From positions 35,606-99,605 of the forward strand of contig SSNU01000007.1 of assembly GCA_012064415.1 (NCBI GenBank): a stretch of DNA of 64,000 bases, written 5' to 3'. The notes below the pieces were generated by a model. It made no database searches. It worked only from the letters and a program-made list of their open reading frames with translations, and had not been told where the DNA came from. The stretch comes from Gyrodactylus bullatarudis. Taxonomy: Eukaryota; Platyhelminthes; Monogenea; Gyrodactylidea; Gyrodactylidae. The position numbers and the translations under genes are program-made. Position 1 is the first letter of the stretch. Each line of letters opens with the position of its first letter. This document shows positions 35,601-46,700 of this stretch, one piece after another.

Positions 35601-38600
35601 TATCCACTTTTTTCAGTGTTTAACGTCAGAAATGTTTGTTGATTTCCAAGACTTACTACTAAGGAAAATGAGTCAAAATCTAAACTTTCTCTAAAATCCT
35701 ATCTCGAATATCTGTATTCAATTGAAATTAGTTTTTTAATGACTATTGACTCAATAATATATATGAGTTCTCGATGAGAAAAAATTAAAATAATTAAAAA
35801 GTACTGCTAAGCTTCTTCTAATAAGGCTATTCTGGAAATAGTTTTCGCATATTCTGAAACCAAAAAAACTGTTCATTTTTCAACTGAATTGAATCATATC
35901 TAAGATTTTCTTATTTTAATACATTTAAGAGAATTTAAAGGGCGAGGGAATATTTTGTAATAGAGCTTAATCGTTTTGACGAGAACCAGTGATTTATAAG
36001 CTTCACTATTCGTCCTCTAAATCCTCTTTAATCTTTCATTAGAATCAGAAAAACAATTAAATCTTTTCCTAAATTCCCAAATTCAAATCTTATTTATTTG
36101 CCTATCCATAGAACAACAGCTAGTCGCACATATTTTTCAGTTTTGAACCTTCATTGTCATTGATTTATGAGAGAAATTACAGAGGGGGGGGGTACAACTA
36201 TTCTCAAATTCGACAAACTTATTGAAGGAATTTTATTCTTTCAGATGGAACAATGTCATTCCATTTTACAAGAGAAAGTTTGTCTGTCCTTCACCACCAC
36301 GGTCGTACTTTTTACTCCAGGATGACTCGTCTTCATCTAACCTGTTCTCAAATTCAGCTCGTAATAACATCAACATCAATAACAACATAAGAGATCGCAG
36401 TTACTACGGCAACACAGCTCCAAACAATCGATATGATACTGGTAACATTTACTCGAATGAACTCCCTCCCTCATCTTCTGGCTATCGCGATAATGATTTT
36501 AGATATGAACAGTTGATGACAAATTTCACCAGTCTATACCTGAATAATGACCTCTATTGGCCGATGAAACTTCCATGGGACTCTGATATTGGCTTTGGTC
36601 ATCCGCCAAACTATTTCACAGTAAAGACAATTCTCGATGAACCTCCTAATGATGAGGAACGACGACGCTTCAACAATGAACTCTACCGAACGTATCAACC
36701 ATCGTTGAGTTTCTTCTTCGATAAGGATGCCTTTATTAACTCGATTAACTACAATGAAGATTGGCATTTTCCCATACTTACCTTTGATGCAATTATAATA
36801 TTTGCAATCATCATACCAATCTGTACTGTAAGTCCGAGATATATTTTTACAGCTTTAAAAGCATCACGTATAATTAGGGCCTCGAAATTGCATGCACCGC
36901 TTTTTTCTAACAGTTCCTAATGAATAAAAATTCACAACATCGATATCAAAATGACGATTGGACCCCAGGGTCCAAAGTTATAAATGAAAGTTAAAAAATT
37001 GAAACTTGAGAGATACTATCGAACAAACCTTCTAAACCAGAGGTTTGAGGCAACGATTCAATAGTACACAAATTTGAATATTTCTCTAAATCCGGAAAAA
37101 ACTACAAATTTGCTTTGTTTGAGTTAATTTGAAGCTACAGGTGTATCAGAAAGTAAAGTCTCTTTCAAAAACAGTCCTCTCTTGAAGTTTTACTAATCTT
37201 TTATATTTTAAAGTTGACATGAAGATGAGAATTTACCTTTGTTTACAAAAAACTCAATATTTTTCTCAGGAACGTCAGGATAAAATTAATTTTTCGAACT
37301 CCATAATAAAACGAGTGAATAAGTGGTGAAAATGTAAAAATTTCTGGAAAAATTCAATCTGACCAAAATTAGGCCATTTTTTGAATTACGAAAATACACC
37401 AAATCTCCACTTTTTCATCTTTTGAATCCAAAATTTTTTATCGATTTCAAAGAATTGAAGCAGTTTAATGCAGATATTCGAGATCAGCATTAGGTAAATA
37501 AGTCGAACTAGACCGTGGTGGTAGAAAGGAATCTACTTTTTTCAAGAAAAAGTTAAACTTTAAAATTTTGGATCATTCCCTTTGGTGATAATCGAAGAAT
37601 TCAAAATTTTTGATTTCCCACTATAATGACAAATTTCTGCAGCAAAATTCAAATTCTTTGCTGATGTCGAATATCTGCATTTAACTGCATAAATTCTTTG
37701 AAATCGATAAAATTTTGGATTCGAAAGTTGAAAAAGTGGAAATTTGGTGTATTTTCGTAATTCAAAAAATGGCCTAATTTTGGTCAGATTGAATTTTTTC
37801 AGAAATTTTTACATTTTCACCACTTATTCACTCGTTTTATTATGGAATTCGAAAAATAGCTTTTTGTTAATTTCCTCATTGGTTTTTATTCTTTAATACA
37901 ACAGATAATAATTGGTGAAATAATGATCACTTTTCTAATTCCGTCGGGTTTGCTGAAGAAGAAGCTGAAAAACCAGTTTTGTTTCCGACTTCCTCAAGGA
38001 GTACGAAGAGTCCTACGATTCATAAGTGAGCAAAATCGATTAATCCCCAAATATCTATACTAATCTCAGTTAATCCAAAATCTTTTCTTTGGCTTCTTGC
38101 GAATTAGAGAAGGTTTCTTTTTCATTAAAAAAATCAATGAGTATTTTTTCTACAAGCAGTTGCTTATACTTTTAAATACAATTCTAATTTTAATTAGCTT
38201 CACACAAAATTTTTCCTTCACTAGAGTATAGATCACTACTCAGAACCTCTCGAGGTAGACTTCATTCCTAAATTATTATTAATTAATATTATAGGTTTTT
38301 TATCATGGCTCAGATAATTCGAGTTGATAAAGAACCATATACGAGTTTTAAGATATTTTAGCAATATGCTTTCTCTGACTTCTAGAATAGAGAATTTCCT
38401 CTTTATATTTTCCAATAGAAATTTCAATCATTTTCAAATTTTCACAAGATTCTTTCCGATATTTAGTAATTTACATTGGCGGATTATACTTGACAATATG
38501 CTTCACAGAGGTTCTCAAGATATTCTTTGGTCGTCTCAGACCCGACTTTATCAACGCATGCCAACCAACAAAGTCAGCTTGTCCCTTCTGGCACCAGCAT

Positions 38601-39659
38601 GAAGAGTTGAAGATGAATCGTCAAAAGATTGTCAATGCAAGACTTCGTGGAGATGTCAATGAGGAACAAAACCATCGTTACAAAATCATGAATGATATTT
38701 TGAGTCAACTGACAAAAACTCTTGAGAACGCCAATCTTGACAGGAAGCGTTACGATGACGAATACGAAAGGCAAGGTTTCAAACGTGAAATAATTCGAAT
38801 GTTCAGCTTAAAGTCTTGTAACCAAAAGGATGTTCTCATTCTTAAGAAGGCTAGGTAAGTAAAACTTCACAAATCTAGGTGTAAGATGAGTATTTCTAGT
38901 CAAAAGTAGAATTAATTTGAGAGAGGTAGCTTTGTTTTTTCTCAATATCGGAAAGTTTTTAGTGTTCTAAACTTGTCTTAAAACAAAGAATTTTCCCCTA
39001 TCAATACATATTTCGTTGTCAATTTCCTCAGGGATAATAATTTTTTATAATATCTCCCCCTCAGTGTTATCTCAAATCTGATTGGAACGAAAAAGAACTA
39101 ACAGATGGATTATCAGAAAAAAAACGAAATTGTAAATCAGTTAGACGAAGATAGGCAATTCTCCTTTTATTCAATGGAAAACGAATGAGTTAATGAACGA
39201 TTAATAATTATTTTTGATTTCAGTACATCATTTCCATCAACAGATTGTGCGGTGGCCTTTTACGCTGTAACATTTATTGCAGTAAGTCTTGACATTTCTG
39301 TTTCTTTTATCATAAATAATTTTCAATAAATATTTAAATTCAAGGTATATTTCCATGGCCTTGCATCAATACACAAGGCAAAATTCATGACAATTCCAAT
39401 AGTAAATGCGATATTATTCCTTCTCACGTTAGTTTTGGTGCCCATGGGTCGAATAGCACATCGTATGAGCTGGGTAGATGACGCAATATACGGCTCAATA
39501 ATAGGTATCTTAGCATCATTGTATTTTGTGAGTTTTTATTCCAAAACTACTTTTAAGTAATTATCATGTATTTTATTCCTTTAGAGTTTTTGTATTCTCA
39601 GAAAATTCAAATTCAAGGAGCACGTTTCCAACCGTAGGATTCTCAATCGACTCACCTAG
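23612..39659 (+). CDS. PAP2/lipid phosphate phosphatase-like protein, probable pseudoenzyme (nine exons)
   Basis: Exons 23612-24189, 30515-30640, 30702-30761, 36245-36827, 37905-38025, 38467-38854, 39224-39281, 39345-39527 and 39585-39659 close in phase into 723 codons plus stop. Residues 1-207 are charged and disordered. TM1 is FIILDILIVIGLNIFGF (about 213-232). A long Asn/Ser-rich loop precedes TM2 and IIIGE. Motif C1 is intact (KIFFGRLRPDF, K507-R514-P515). C2 reads SFPSTD (621-626) where active enzymes have PSGH. C3 reads GRIAHRMSWVDD (673-684), with serine at the catalytic histidine position. Active LPPs dephosphorylate lipid phosphates at the outer membrane face; loss of both histidines predicts no catalysis, as in vertebrate PLPPR proteins. 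The C1-C2 loop is enlarged (about 100 residues). Joining exon 1 across a 6.3-kb intron rests on matching phase only. Confidence 0.82.
24190..25479. other. PAP2-like intron 1, first part
   Basis: AT-rich intron sequence. I see no coding region, RNA gene or recognised repeat before repeat D begins at about 25480. Confidence 0.4.
25480..26300 (+). repeat. Dispersed repeat D, interrupted copy
   Basis: Second copy of the repeat at 13338-13790, sharing AGCTCACGAGAGGACTTACT, CTCAGATCATGTTTTGCATA and GAAAATTGAGCGGCGATTT. It holds extra sequence near 25575-25840. It is also split at GAATTGATA / GTTCTATCAGAAAAG by a 180-bp copy of repeat A (26067-26246). Confidence 0.7.
26067..26246 (+). repeat. Repeat A copy inserted in repeat D
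   Basis: A 180-bp block from TTAAAATAGAAATAAAAG to GCTGAAAAAACATCAAA, with CCAAATGTACATTTCTTGAG and GATCATCAGTGG inside. Its borders are fixed by comparison with the uninterrupted D copy at 13729/13730. No clear target-site duplication is visible. Confidence 0.7.
26301..27539. other. PAP2-like intron 1, middle part
   Basis: AT-rich, with no recognised coding content, RNA gene or repeat. The minus frame at 26505-26735 has no family signature. Confidence 0.4.
27540..28190. repeat. Foldback repeat, family B
   Basis: Left arm words such as TTTGATCAAGATTTTTTGGA and AATCCCATTTTTTGGA return in reverse complement on the right (CTCGATCAAATTCGATTTTT; AAAAAATGGGAATTTGG). AAAACTTGATTTTTAGGATC is mirrored by GATCCTAAAAATCAACTTTT. 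The full 650 bp folds into a long imperfect hairpin around 27850. Related copies lie at 45795-46352, 54880-55237, 59200-59690 and 63166-63426. Confidence 0.8.
28200..28710 (-). repeat. Two repeat A copies, minus orientation
   Basis: The first (about 28200-28530) has ACTGATGAACC, AGAAATGTACATTTGGTG and GGATTTTCGGACGTATTTG. It extends past the usual 180 bp into CTCTCCATTTTTGCTATTTA, the same extension as in the plus copy at 29868-30115. The second, shorter copy (28590-28710) has ACCACTGATGCTGC and AGAAATGTACATTTGGC. Confidence 0.65.
29366..29590 (-). CDS. Possible small single-exon protein, 74 aa
   Basis: An uninterrupted frame from ATG at 29590 to a stop at 29366. It has mixed, non-repetitive composition (MSFQKLNADLMMPINY, GDVYRDFCFNTGQ, KDQAIKSLIEKIKMPYERF) that looks more protein-like than neighbouring chance frames. 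It lies inside PAP2-like intron 1 on the opposite strand. I do not recognise the family. It has no signal peptide or membrane segment. No good polyadenylation signal was found, so it may be a retrocopy or chance. Confidence 0.35.
   Translation of the reverse strand: MSFQKLNADLMMPINYDGVKFATKGDVYRDFCFNTGQSHSTKVKDQAIKSLIEKIKMPYERFSIPVVTDKRSPT
29868..30115 (+). repeat. Repeat A copy, long form
   Basis: Contains GAAATGTACATTTCTCAAAG, GTTCATCAGT, AATGAAAGAAATAGTAAAAG and CCAATAAATAGCAAAAATGG. Collinear with the reverse complement of 28200-28450. Confidence 0.65.
30762..31564. other. PAP2-like intron 3, first part, with a repeat A copy
   Basis: A plus-orientation A copy lies at about 30827-30940 (CCAAATGTACATTTCTTAAA). 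The rest is AT-rich with nothing recognised. Confidence 0.45.
31565..31860 (-). mobile_element. Hammerhead-bearing SINE/retrozyme-like repeat, tandem form
   Basis: The end motif CCTACTAGCCAAGTGTGGTC (31572) recurs in direct orientation at 31827 (CCTACTAGCAAAGTGTGGTC). The two copies flank about 250 bp that carry a minus-strand hammerhead. This head-to-tail arrangement of the unit end around the ribozyme resembles tandem hammerhead SINEs and retrozymes. A related unit lies at 55238-55745. Confidence 0.7.
31727..31769 (-). ncRNA. Type I hammerhead ribozyme, minimal helix III
   Basis: Minus-strand reading: helix I 5' strand GGTGTA (31769-31764), core CTGACGA (31763-31757), helix II GTCC-TAATAA-GCAC (one C-C mismatch), core GAAA, a very short helix III in ACGCGT, cleavage triplet GTC, then helix I 3' strand TACATC. 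GGTGTA and TACATC pair over all six positions, one as G-U. All invariant core bases of the hammerhead are present. Known minimal-helix-III hammerheads in SINEs, retrozymes and Penelope elements can work as dimers. The helix II mismatch may weaken this copy. Confidence 0.82.
31935..32590. repeat. Foldback repeat, family C, well preserved
   Basis: Two arms of about 270 bp (from CATGAAGATGAGAATTTACT to TAAATTCTCATCTTCATG) flank a spacer of roughly 110 bp. GGTTAAATGCATATATTCGA is mirrored by TCGAATATATGCATTTAACC. The spacer (AGCCGTGGAGGTAGAAAGGA) is shared with the member at 37213-37858. It lies in PAP2-like intron 3, so its hairpin would be transcribed with the gene. Confidence 0.85.
32591..33972. 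other. PAP2-like intron 3, middle part
   Basis: AT-rich; the frames at 32876-33136 and 33340-33543 (-) show no family signature. Nothing supported. Confidence 0.4.
33975..34887 (-). mobile_element. Tc1-like deletion derivative with long terminal inverted repeats
   Basis: The ends are inverted copies of each other over about 130 bp, starting TTATTCTAAATTCTCGATTT on the left and ending AAATCGAGAATTTAGAATAA on the right. Each is flanked by TA, the Tc1 target duplication. Inside, the minus strand holds a Tc1 DNA-binding piece (EISRIFEFSASTINRLLNSR, about 34555-34495) and, at about 34325-34265, the NPIENL-GLLSQR motif. The catalytic middle is deleted, so this is a non-autonomous copy. Confidence 0.82.
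34888..36244. other. PAP2-like intron 3, last part
   Basis: AT-rich with a G-run near 36183-36191. No recognised content. It ends in the acceptor (tctttcag) before 36245. Confidence 0.4.
37213..37858. repeat. Foldback repeat, family C
   Basis: Left arm GACATGAAGATGAGAATTTA. Arms mirror each other through CAAATCTCCACTTTTTCA and TGAAAAAGTGGAAATTTGGT, to a right end near TATGGAATTCGAAAAATAG, where the last ~50 bp are missing. It fills most of PAP2-like intron 4 (36828-37904). Confidence 0.8.
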
Positions 39660-40775
39660 CATTTTACTAAACGATTATTATTACGATAGTATTAATATTA
39701 ATTTATTATGATTTTAACATGTAAAGAAACTAATTCATCTTATTAAAAAAGAATTGTAGATAGGTTCATAACAAAAACAGAATATGAGCCGAAGGAAAAA
39801 CGTGTAAATTTCTCAATATATATATCTTTGAATTCACTTTCTTATTAACAAGAACCAAGTTGAGATTAAATTTTAGCCGATATTATTTAGGCAGAATCCC
39901 TGAACTCTAAATCCGAAAGAGAGAACGTAAGTTTGCTGGAAAATACAGAAATTTATTCACAAAATGAATTTACAGTCAAATAAATTTAGTGGAGGGATTG
40001 AGAAAATCGAAAAGACTTCTATCGTGAGTTTGGGATAATGAAAGAGGTAATCTTTTCCTTTGGAGATATTCTTCGTTGTAATAAACATGTTTATTACAAA
40101 CTCAATACACAATATAATATAACAATGATAATAATTAGATTTAGATAATTCGTAGAGTAAATATGAGTTCTATATATTCGAGAGAGCGATTTGATAATCA
40201 AAATCCCTCAGAGTCTTGTGGGTAAGTTCTAAACACTGTGGCGGATAATAATTATAATAAGAGACATGTTGTAAATATAAACTGAAAATAATATAATTGT
40301 AGATATGAAATTTTGAAATACTCTTTTTCATGTATTTTTTGTACTTTAGAAGGTTAAGAAGATTAGAACAACAAGTATTTTGCTAGCGATATTGGTACAA
40401 AATGGATGGTAGGGGGTGGGGGTATGGTGTCAATTTTTATCAATTCAATTTTATGAGTTTGATTATGAAAATGGCTTTAAATAAAATTTGAGATTGTTTC
40501 GCGTACGAGTGTGTACCACAGCCCCCCTTGTAAACTGAAATATTAGAATCAGAAGAGAGCATTTTCAAATGGATAAACATAATAATTAATTTGCAACAGC
40601 AAGTTATTCTTTGTACAAAAAAATTTCTTTCCCAACGGATCAATGGAGATAAGGGGAAAGGACTTGAACGTTGAAATAGCGATAAAAATGAAATACCGAA
40701 AAAAGTTATTATGCCCTCTCTTGGGGATGAATTTTTGAAGGCGTGAGAAAGAAAGAAAGAAAGAAGATTGATGAG
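39660..40775. other. Convergent intergenic region, PAP2-like / PAK
   Basis: 3' flanks of converging genes. AT-rich, with a purine run (GAAAGAAAGAAAGAAAG, 40747-40764) beside the PAK stop. No other gene or RNA is recognised. Confidence 0.45.
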
Positions 40776-43700
40776 CTATCGTTGTTCTTTGGTGAGATCA
40801 ATCAATGGTTTGAGACAACTGACAGGTTTAGCATTTTGTGAGATAAACTGATGGTTGAGAAGTTCAAAGGCTGTAGCCCTACGATTGACGTCCACTTCGA
40901 GGCACTTGTCGAGAAAGTCTATGAACAAGGGTGACATTCTTTCACGTTCTTTAATCTCTGGTTTTCCATTAGAAGCGATAAGATAAAGGGCACGAATTGG
41001 ATGTTCATTGAGATATGGAGGTTCTCCATCAACCATTTCTATGGCCAAAATACCTAGAGACCAAATATCAACCTTGGGTCCGTATTGTTTCTTTGAGACA
41101 ACCTCGGGTGCCATCCAATAGGGGGTGCCTACAACAGTTGTACGCTTCATTTGTTCACTGACCAATTGAGCACAAAAGCCAAAATCAGTAATCTTGACAC
41201 TGCCATCTGACCCAAGGAGAATGTTGTCCGACTTGATATCACGATGGATGACATTGTTCTTGTGGAGAAAGTCAAGAGCTTGTAGGATCTGCAGGAATAA
41301 ATCAAGAAATAATAATACAATTTAATTCATAGTTCAAGATTAAAGTACAGAGGGGCAAGATGAAGGATTACAATCTAATTACATGGTTAAACAAACTGAT
41401 ATAAATTAATCTTGACATATTTTTTTATCCTTAAACATAATAAAAATACAGAGAGATTTCTTCAAAATCCAACCAATTAACATCACGTAGGTGAATAAAA
41501 AATGCTTAGTCTCAAGAGTTATCCAATAGTGTAAGATAATTTGAGTCGTTTTCAAATTTTTAGTTCTCCTAATTAGACTCTTTTGATTATAGTTCAAGAA
41601 ACATTGTTAACCCTTAGAGTCCCAGAGAATTTTTTTTCATGACTCGCATTCAATCTTTTGTCTATCCGATGGTTTGCGAATACGCTGATTAAGAATATAC
41701 AGTTGTTTTATTTTTTTGGTTCAGAAGTTATCGATCTAAAAATGGGTAATTTTTTGATCCAAAAACAGGTTATCTTTGTAGCTTTAGCAGATAGAGTTCA
41801 GGCAATTACATATTTAAATTTTAGAGGTATGATTCCTCGATAAAAATCATCTTACTTTTCATCTATGACCCCGGGAAGTAGGTTTTCAAAAAAAAACGTT
41901 TTAAACAAAAATTAATTTTTCGAAAAAAAATCAACTCTCTTTAAATTAGTATAACGCGATTTTGACGAATGATAGAGCCAAGATATTTGATTAATAAATT
42001 TCCTATCTAAGAGGTAGTAAGCGAAGTACTTTCTGAGGCTTGAATGAATAATAATGAGTTGGTAAAAGGACGTGTGATGGAACTATCACTGTGGGATTTT
42101 AAGGGTTAATTTGTACTAGCGAGTCGTAAAACTTTGCAGATCTTTTACGGGGTATCAAAAATGAGTTACATTTTCGAATAGGCATTAGTGCCCATATTCA
42201 ACAAGACCTTGTCTGTCAACTGAGTTTTCAACCTAAATAGATACACAGGTGAATAATATTTTATAGATAGATCTCACTCAAAAACTATAGATTAAAGTAT
42301 AGATTAATTAGTTAATTTACATGAAACGAACAAAATGTATTCTTTTTCATATATCATCCGAGAAAGTTGCTGAAATTACTTAATCCTGATATTTTTCTTC
42401 GTTATTATAAAAATAGTTCAAATGGTTCGATTTCCCGAAATAATATCGAGTTTCTGTAAACTTCTCGGAAAAATTTCGATTCATTTTTCTAATTTTGATC
42501 TCAAATATCAGCATTTTAGTTAGGGGGATAACTCAATTGCCGATGAAAAAAGAAATGAAACATTTTTTAAAACTTTTCCAAAGCAGCAATTAAATCAGAG
42601 AGATTGATGACAATAAAATAAGCAATTATCATGAGCAATTATCCATTCAACAGTTTGTCTGGAAATAACTAAAGAGATTATATTTCTCATAATTAGAGTG
42701 ATTTGGATGTTTTTATATTGAATTCAAAAAGGTACTTTAATGTGTGTCTATGGGTCGGACCGAAAAAGGCATAGCATCAAAGAGATCTCTGTATGTATTT
42801 CAATGTTGGAGACATAGAAAGAAAGATAATCACTCTTACAAGTCTCGCTATCTATCTTATCGCACATCCTAGCGCATATTAAACAAACAATAGAAACACT
42901 AAAAAGTACAAATATGCAAATTTTGACTTTGGTATATATAATCAATTAACAGTAGATAAAAAACAAAATGTATTGAAAGAACTAATTAAAGTCCTCATCA
43001 AATGATCCTTTTATCCTCTCCTCCGACTGGCTGAGTGTCACACACACACATGGGGCATGAAACTATATAGTTTTATAATTTACAAGTGTTAAGTGTGAAG
43101 TTGAATTAACAAGATTCGATGAGATAATAACGAAAGCACTTGAGAAAGCAGTTCATTTAATTTCGAAAAAATATTATTTTGAATTTTAGACGTATCATTT
43201 CTAGGGTACGCAGAAAATAGCTAAAATGAAAGCAATTTTTAGCAAAAATGAAGACCAATTACCTTTATTTCTCATCAGTATTTGTCAAAAATACAAAAAT
43301 TCTTAGAAAATTCTGATAACAGTGAGTTTAGGAAATCCCATTTTTTCAGAACTCAACTTGGACTATCCATTGGAATATGAAATAATTCAAGATCAAGAAT
43401 AATAATCTGCAACTGAGATAACTATTGAAAAAGTAGATATTCTGCTAAAACACAAAATAGAACTTGATAAAAAATAGCAAAATTAGTCAATATCATCTTC
43501 GATATGGAAACACGAGGATTTTAAACTTGTGTTTTCTTAATCGGAGAATAAAATTTCAAGCTTAAAATCTCATTATACTTAGCTGGATTTTCTGTTTAAT
43601 ATAGTAAGGAATAGAGAACTCACTTCATGACAAACTGTGGCAATGTGAACTTCTTCCATAAGAGTTTCAGTGACAACCTCGGTTAAATTGCCCCCATCTA

Positions 43701-46700
43701 GATATTCCATGACAACCCACAACTCTTCATTGCTAAGGACATTTGAAGGGACATTGGTGTCAGTGGGTACTTTGGATGGGGCAGTGTTATTGTTGAAGAC
43801 AAGAAATGCATTAACAAAATTAACAATATTCTCATGCCTGCTGGTCTTTAGTACGTGGATTTCATTGATGATTAATTCTTTCTTTGGTTGCTGGGCAAGA
43901 TTCATTTGTTTGATTGCCACCAATTGGCCAGTCTTGACGTCGTAGCCACTCTGAACAACACCAGAAGCTCTGAAAGAAATATTTCATAAATTCAAATTAT
44001 AATATGGCTATGATTTTAGCCAAGGTAGTTTATGGTACAAGATTGACGAAAGAAACTAAAATTTTGAAATTCTACCTCTCTCCTCTTCTTGTAGCCCGAT
44101 AAAAATATATAGATGAATATAATTTTCAAATCAATCTTTTTCGAGAAAAACCAGCTGATGCTAATATCGTTTTTGCCACTAAACTATAAAAATTATCTAA
44201 ATTCTGAGAATATCGTTACAATCAAATATTGCAATTGAGTAGAATCTAAATTTACAAAAATATTTTTTCCTAAAAATTTTCTGTGGACAGTAGGAGTGGT
44301 TGGGGGATTTTCAGGAACAAATTTACGAACACGCTGATATATATTACATAGTCTTTTGTAAAAATTCTACAATAGAGTTTTCGAGTTATTCAGTAAAAAC
44401 TGAAAACCCGGCTTGCAGCGCTTTGCCTTTCGATAGAGAAAAACATGAATGAGATAGAAAGACGGAAATGACATCATCTTGTCCCCCCTGTTTCCCTTGA
44501 CTTTTCTAGTTTCTAAGCTATTTAAAGTCAAAGTTGAAAATTTACCTACTTATTTGAAAAATCCTTGACTTTAACTCAATTTTATGCCTGTTTAAGCACC
44601 TTGTAGAAAAGAAATCTATCTCAATACAGTAGTCTTTGAAGTATCAAAAGCGTAAATTTTTTTCGAAGATTATGCTTCTGTCTTTTTTACACTTAAAAAT
44701 CAATCTACAACAGATCCTCTATATCAAGTGTCAAAATCAGTCTAATTGAGACCTACTCACAGGTATCAGGTTGATGAATTAATTGAATTAAGTTGTATGC
44801 AACTCTAAATGGTTGTAGTAAATTTCTGAATTATTATTCAAAAAAGACTGTGAAATGAAAATAATGTCTCGATTTTTTTAATTGAAATTTGTCGAGACAT
44901 GAGAAAATTAATTATAATTAATTCATCATCATTTAGTATAGTTGACATTTTATTCAGAAGGACCTTTTATATATTAAGATACAATTTTATCAATTATTTC
45001 AATGAGATTGATTTTTTTTTCTTTTAAAAAAATGACCGAATACATACATTTTATCGTTCTGAGAGAGAGAATGTGTTCATTGATTCTATTCGAGGAATAC
45101 CTCTCCCCTACCCTGTATTTCTCTTCAAATTTACTTGGAATATATAATTGTATTTGATTATGTCATTAGCGTACAAGAAATTTTAGCTTGCAATGTAATG
45201 AATAAATTTTTGAAAAAAAACAGTATCATTTCAACAGTAACAAGTTCAGAGATAAAATAAAAAAAACACCAACATTTTTTAATGACCTCTTTTCAGGGTA
45301 GACATTAAAAATGGATTGAAAAATATTTTTATTTCAAAAACCATGCACTAAAAGACAAGTGATGATTGATTTAGATTTTTTGACTCTATATTTCAACTTT
45401 ACTCTATCTTCTTTTGGATACCAAAAGAAAAGAAAAAGCAAACAACGTTAAAATCAATCCGAAGGCCCTTGAGATGATGTGCTAACCAAGAAATAATCAG
45501 GATTTTTTTTCCTGCTTCTTTGAAATTTTAGAATAAACTCTAATACATTTGTAAACATTTATATGAAGTACATTTTTATTTGATTTTATTCAATGATCAA
45601 TGTAATGTATTACGTGAAAAAAATCTAATTAGAGATTAGCATATTATGTAAAAATAGTAACAAGTTGATAATTGGACTATGGATTTGTTACATGCCTAAT
45701 AATTTTTCTTTTCTTCTGAATTTTCACAATTATAAGTTACACCATTGACCCAAAAAGAGCTAAAGTGTAATTGTACAAAATAAATCTAAAGTTGGTTGAT
45801 ATGAATTTGGAAATCCATGATTTGTACAAAAATCTGGATTTTTCATCAAAAATTTGAATTTCTTAAAGATATTTTGGAATCCTATGTTTTCCCAATGTTT
45901 TACCATTTGGGGAAAAAAATTCTGAAAAAAAATAATTTTAAATTACCGACATTTACCCCATTTTCGAGAGATTTTGAATTATCGAAATTTCATTGATTTT
46001 CGAGTGAAAATTATCAAAAAATCGAATTTCAGCTCCCAAACGATAATAAGGCTATGTATCAGATAAGATTCAGTTGAATTTATTTTCTTGTCTAATCTGT
46101 ATTCTGAAAAACCTCTTTTGTTCAACCTTCAACTTAAAAATCAACAAAAAAATTTAGTTCAAAGTTCGAAAAAATGGGATTTAAATGACCACATTTTTCA
46201 AAAAAATAATTTTTTTCAGATTTTTTTTTCTTTAAATGGTAAAAGTGGGCAACATGAGTAGGATTCCAAAAAATTTTTAACAAATTCGAATTCTTGATGA
46301 AAAAATCGAGATTTCTGTAAAAATCATAGATTCCCAACTTCATATTAATTAGCTTTATAATACAATTGGGGGAATGGTAGTAACATGTTCTCCTCAATCT
46401 GTTTTGCATGGAATATTAAAATTAAACAAACAGTTACTTGTCTAGTTAAAGCATAGGGAAAAAAATCTTTTTGTATTATCATTACACTAATTTTCTGTTC
46501 ACATTTTCCCTGGGAGGATTTTAAATGTATAGACAAGACGTTTAATTATTGTTCTTTCCTCCTCCCCATAAGTAGCAACGTCTAAAGCTTAGTCTGTTGG
46601 GCAAATTATTTGGTGGTGTTTTGGATCAAAAAGGAAGAAAAAGTTCAAATTGATCAATAAGAAAACAAGCACTGTCCTTTTCTTTAGAAAAAAAAACAAG

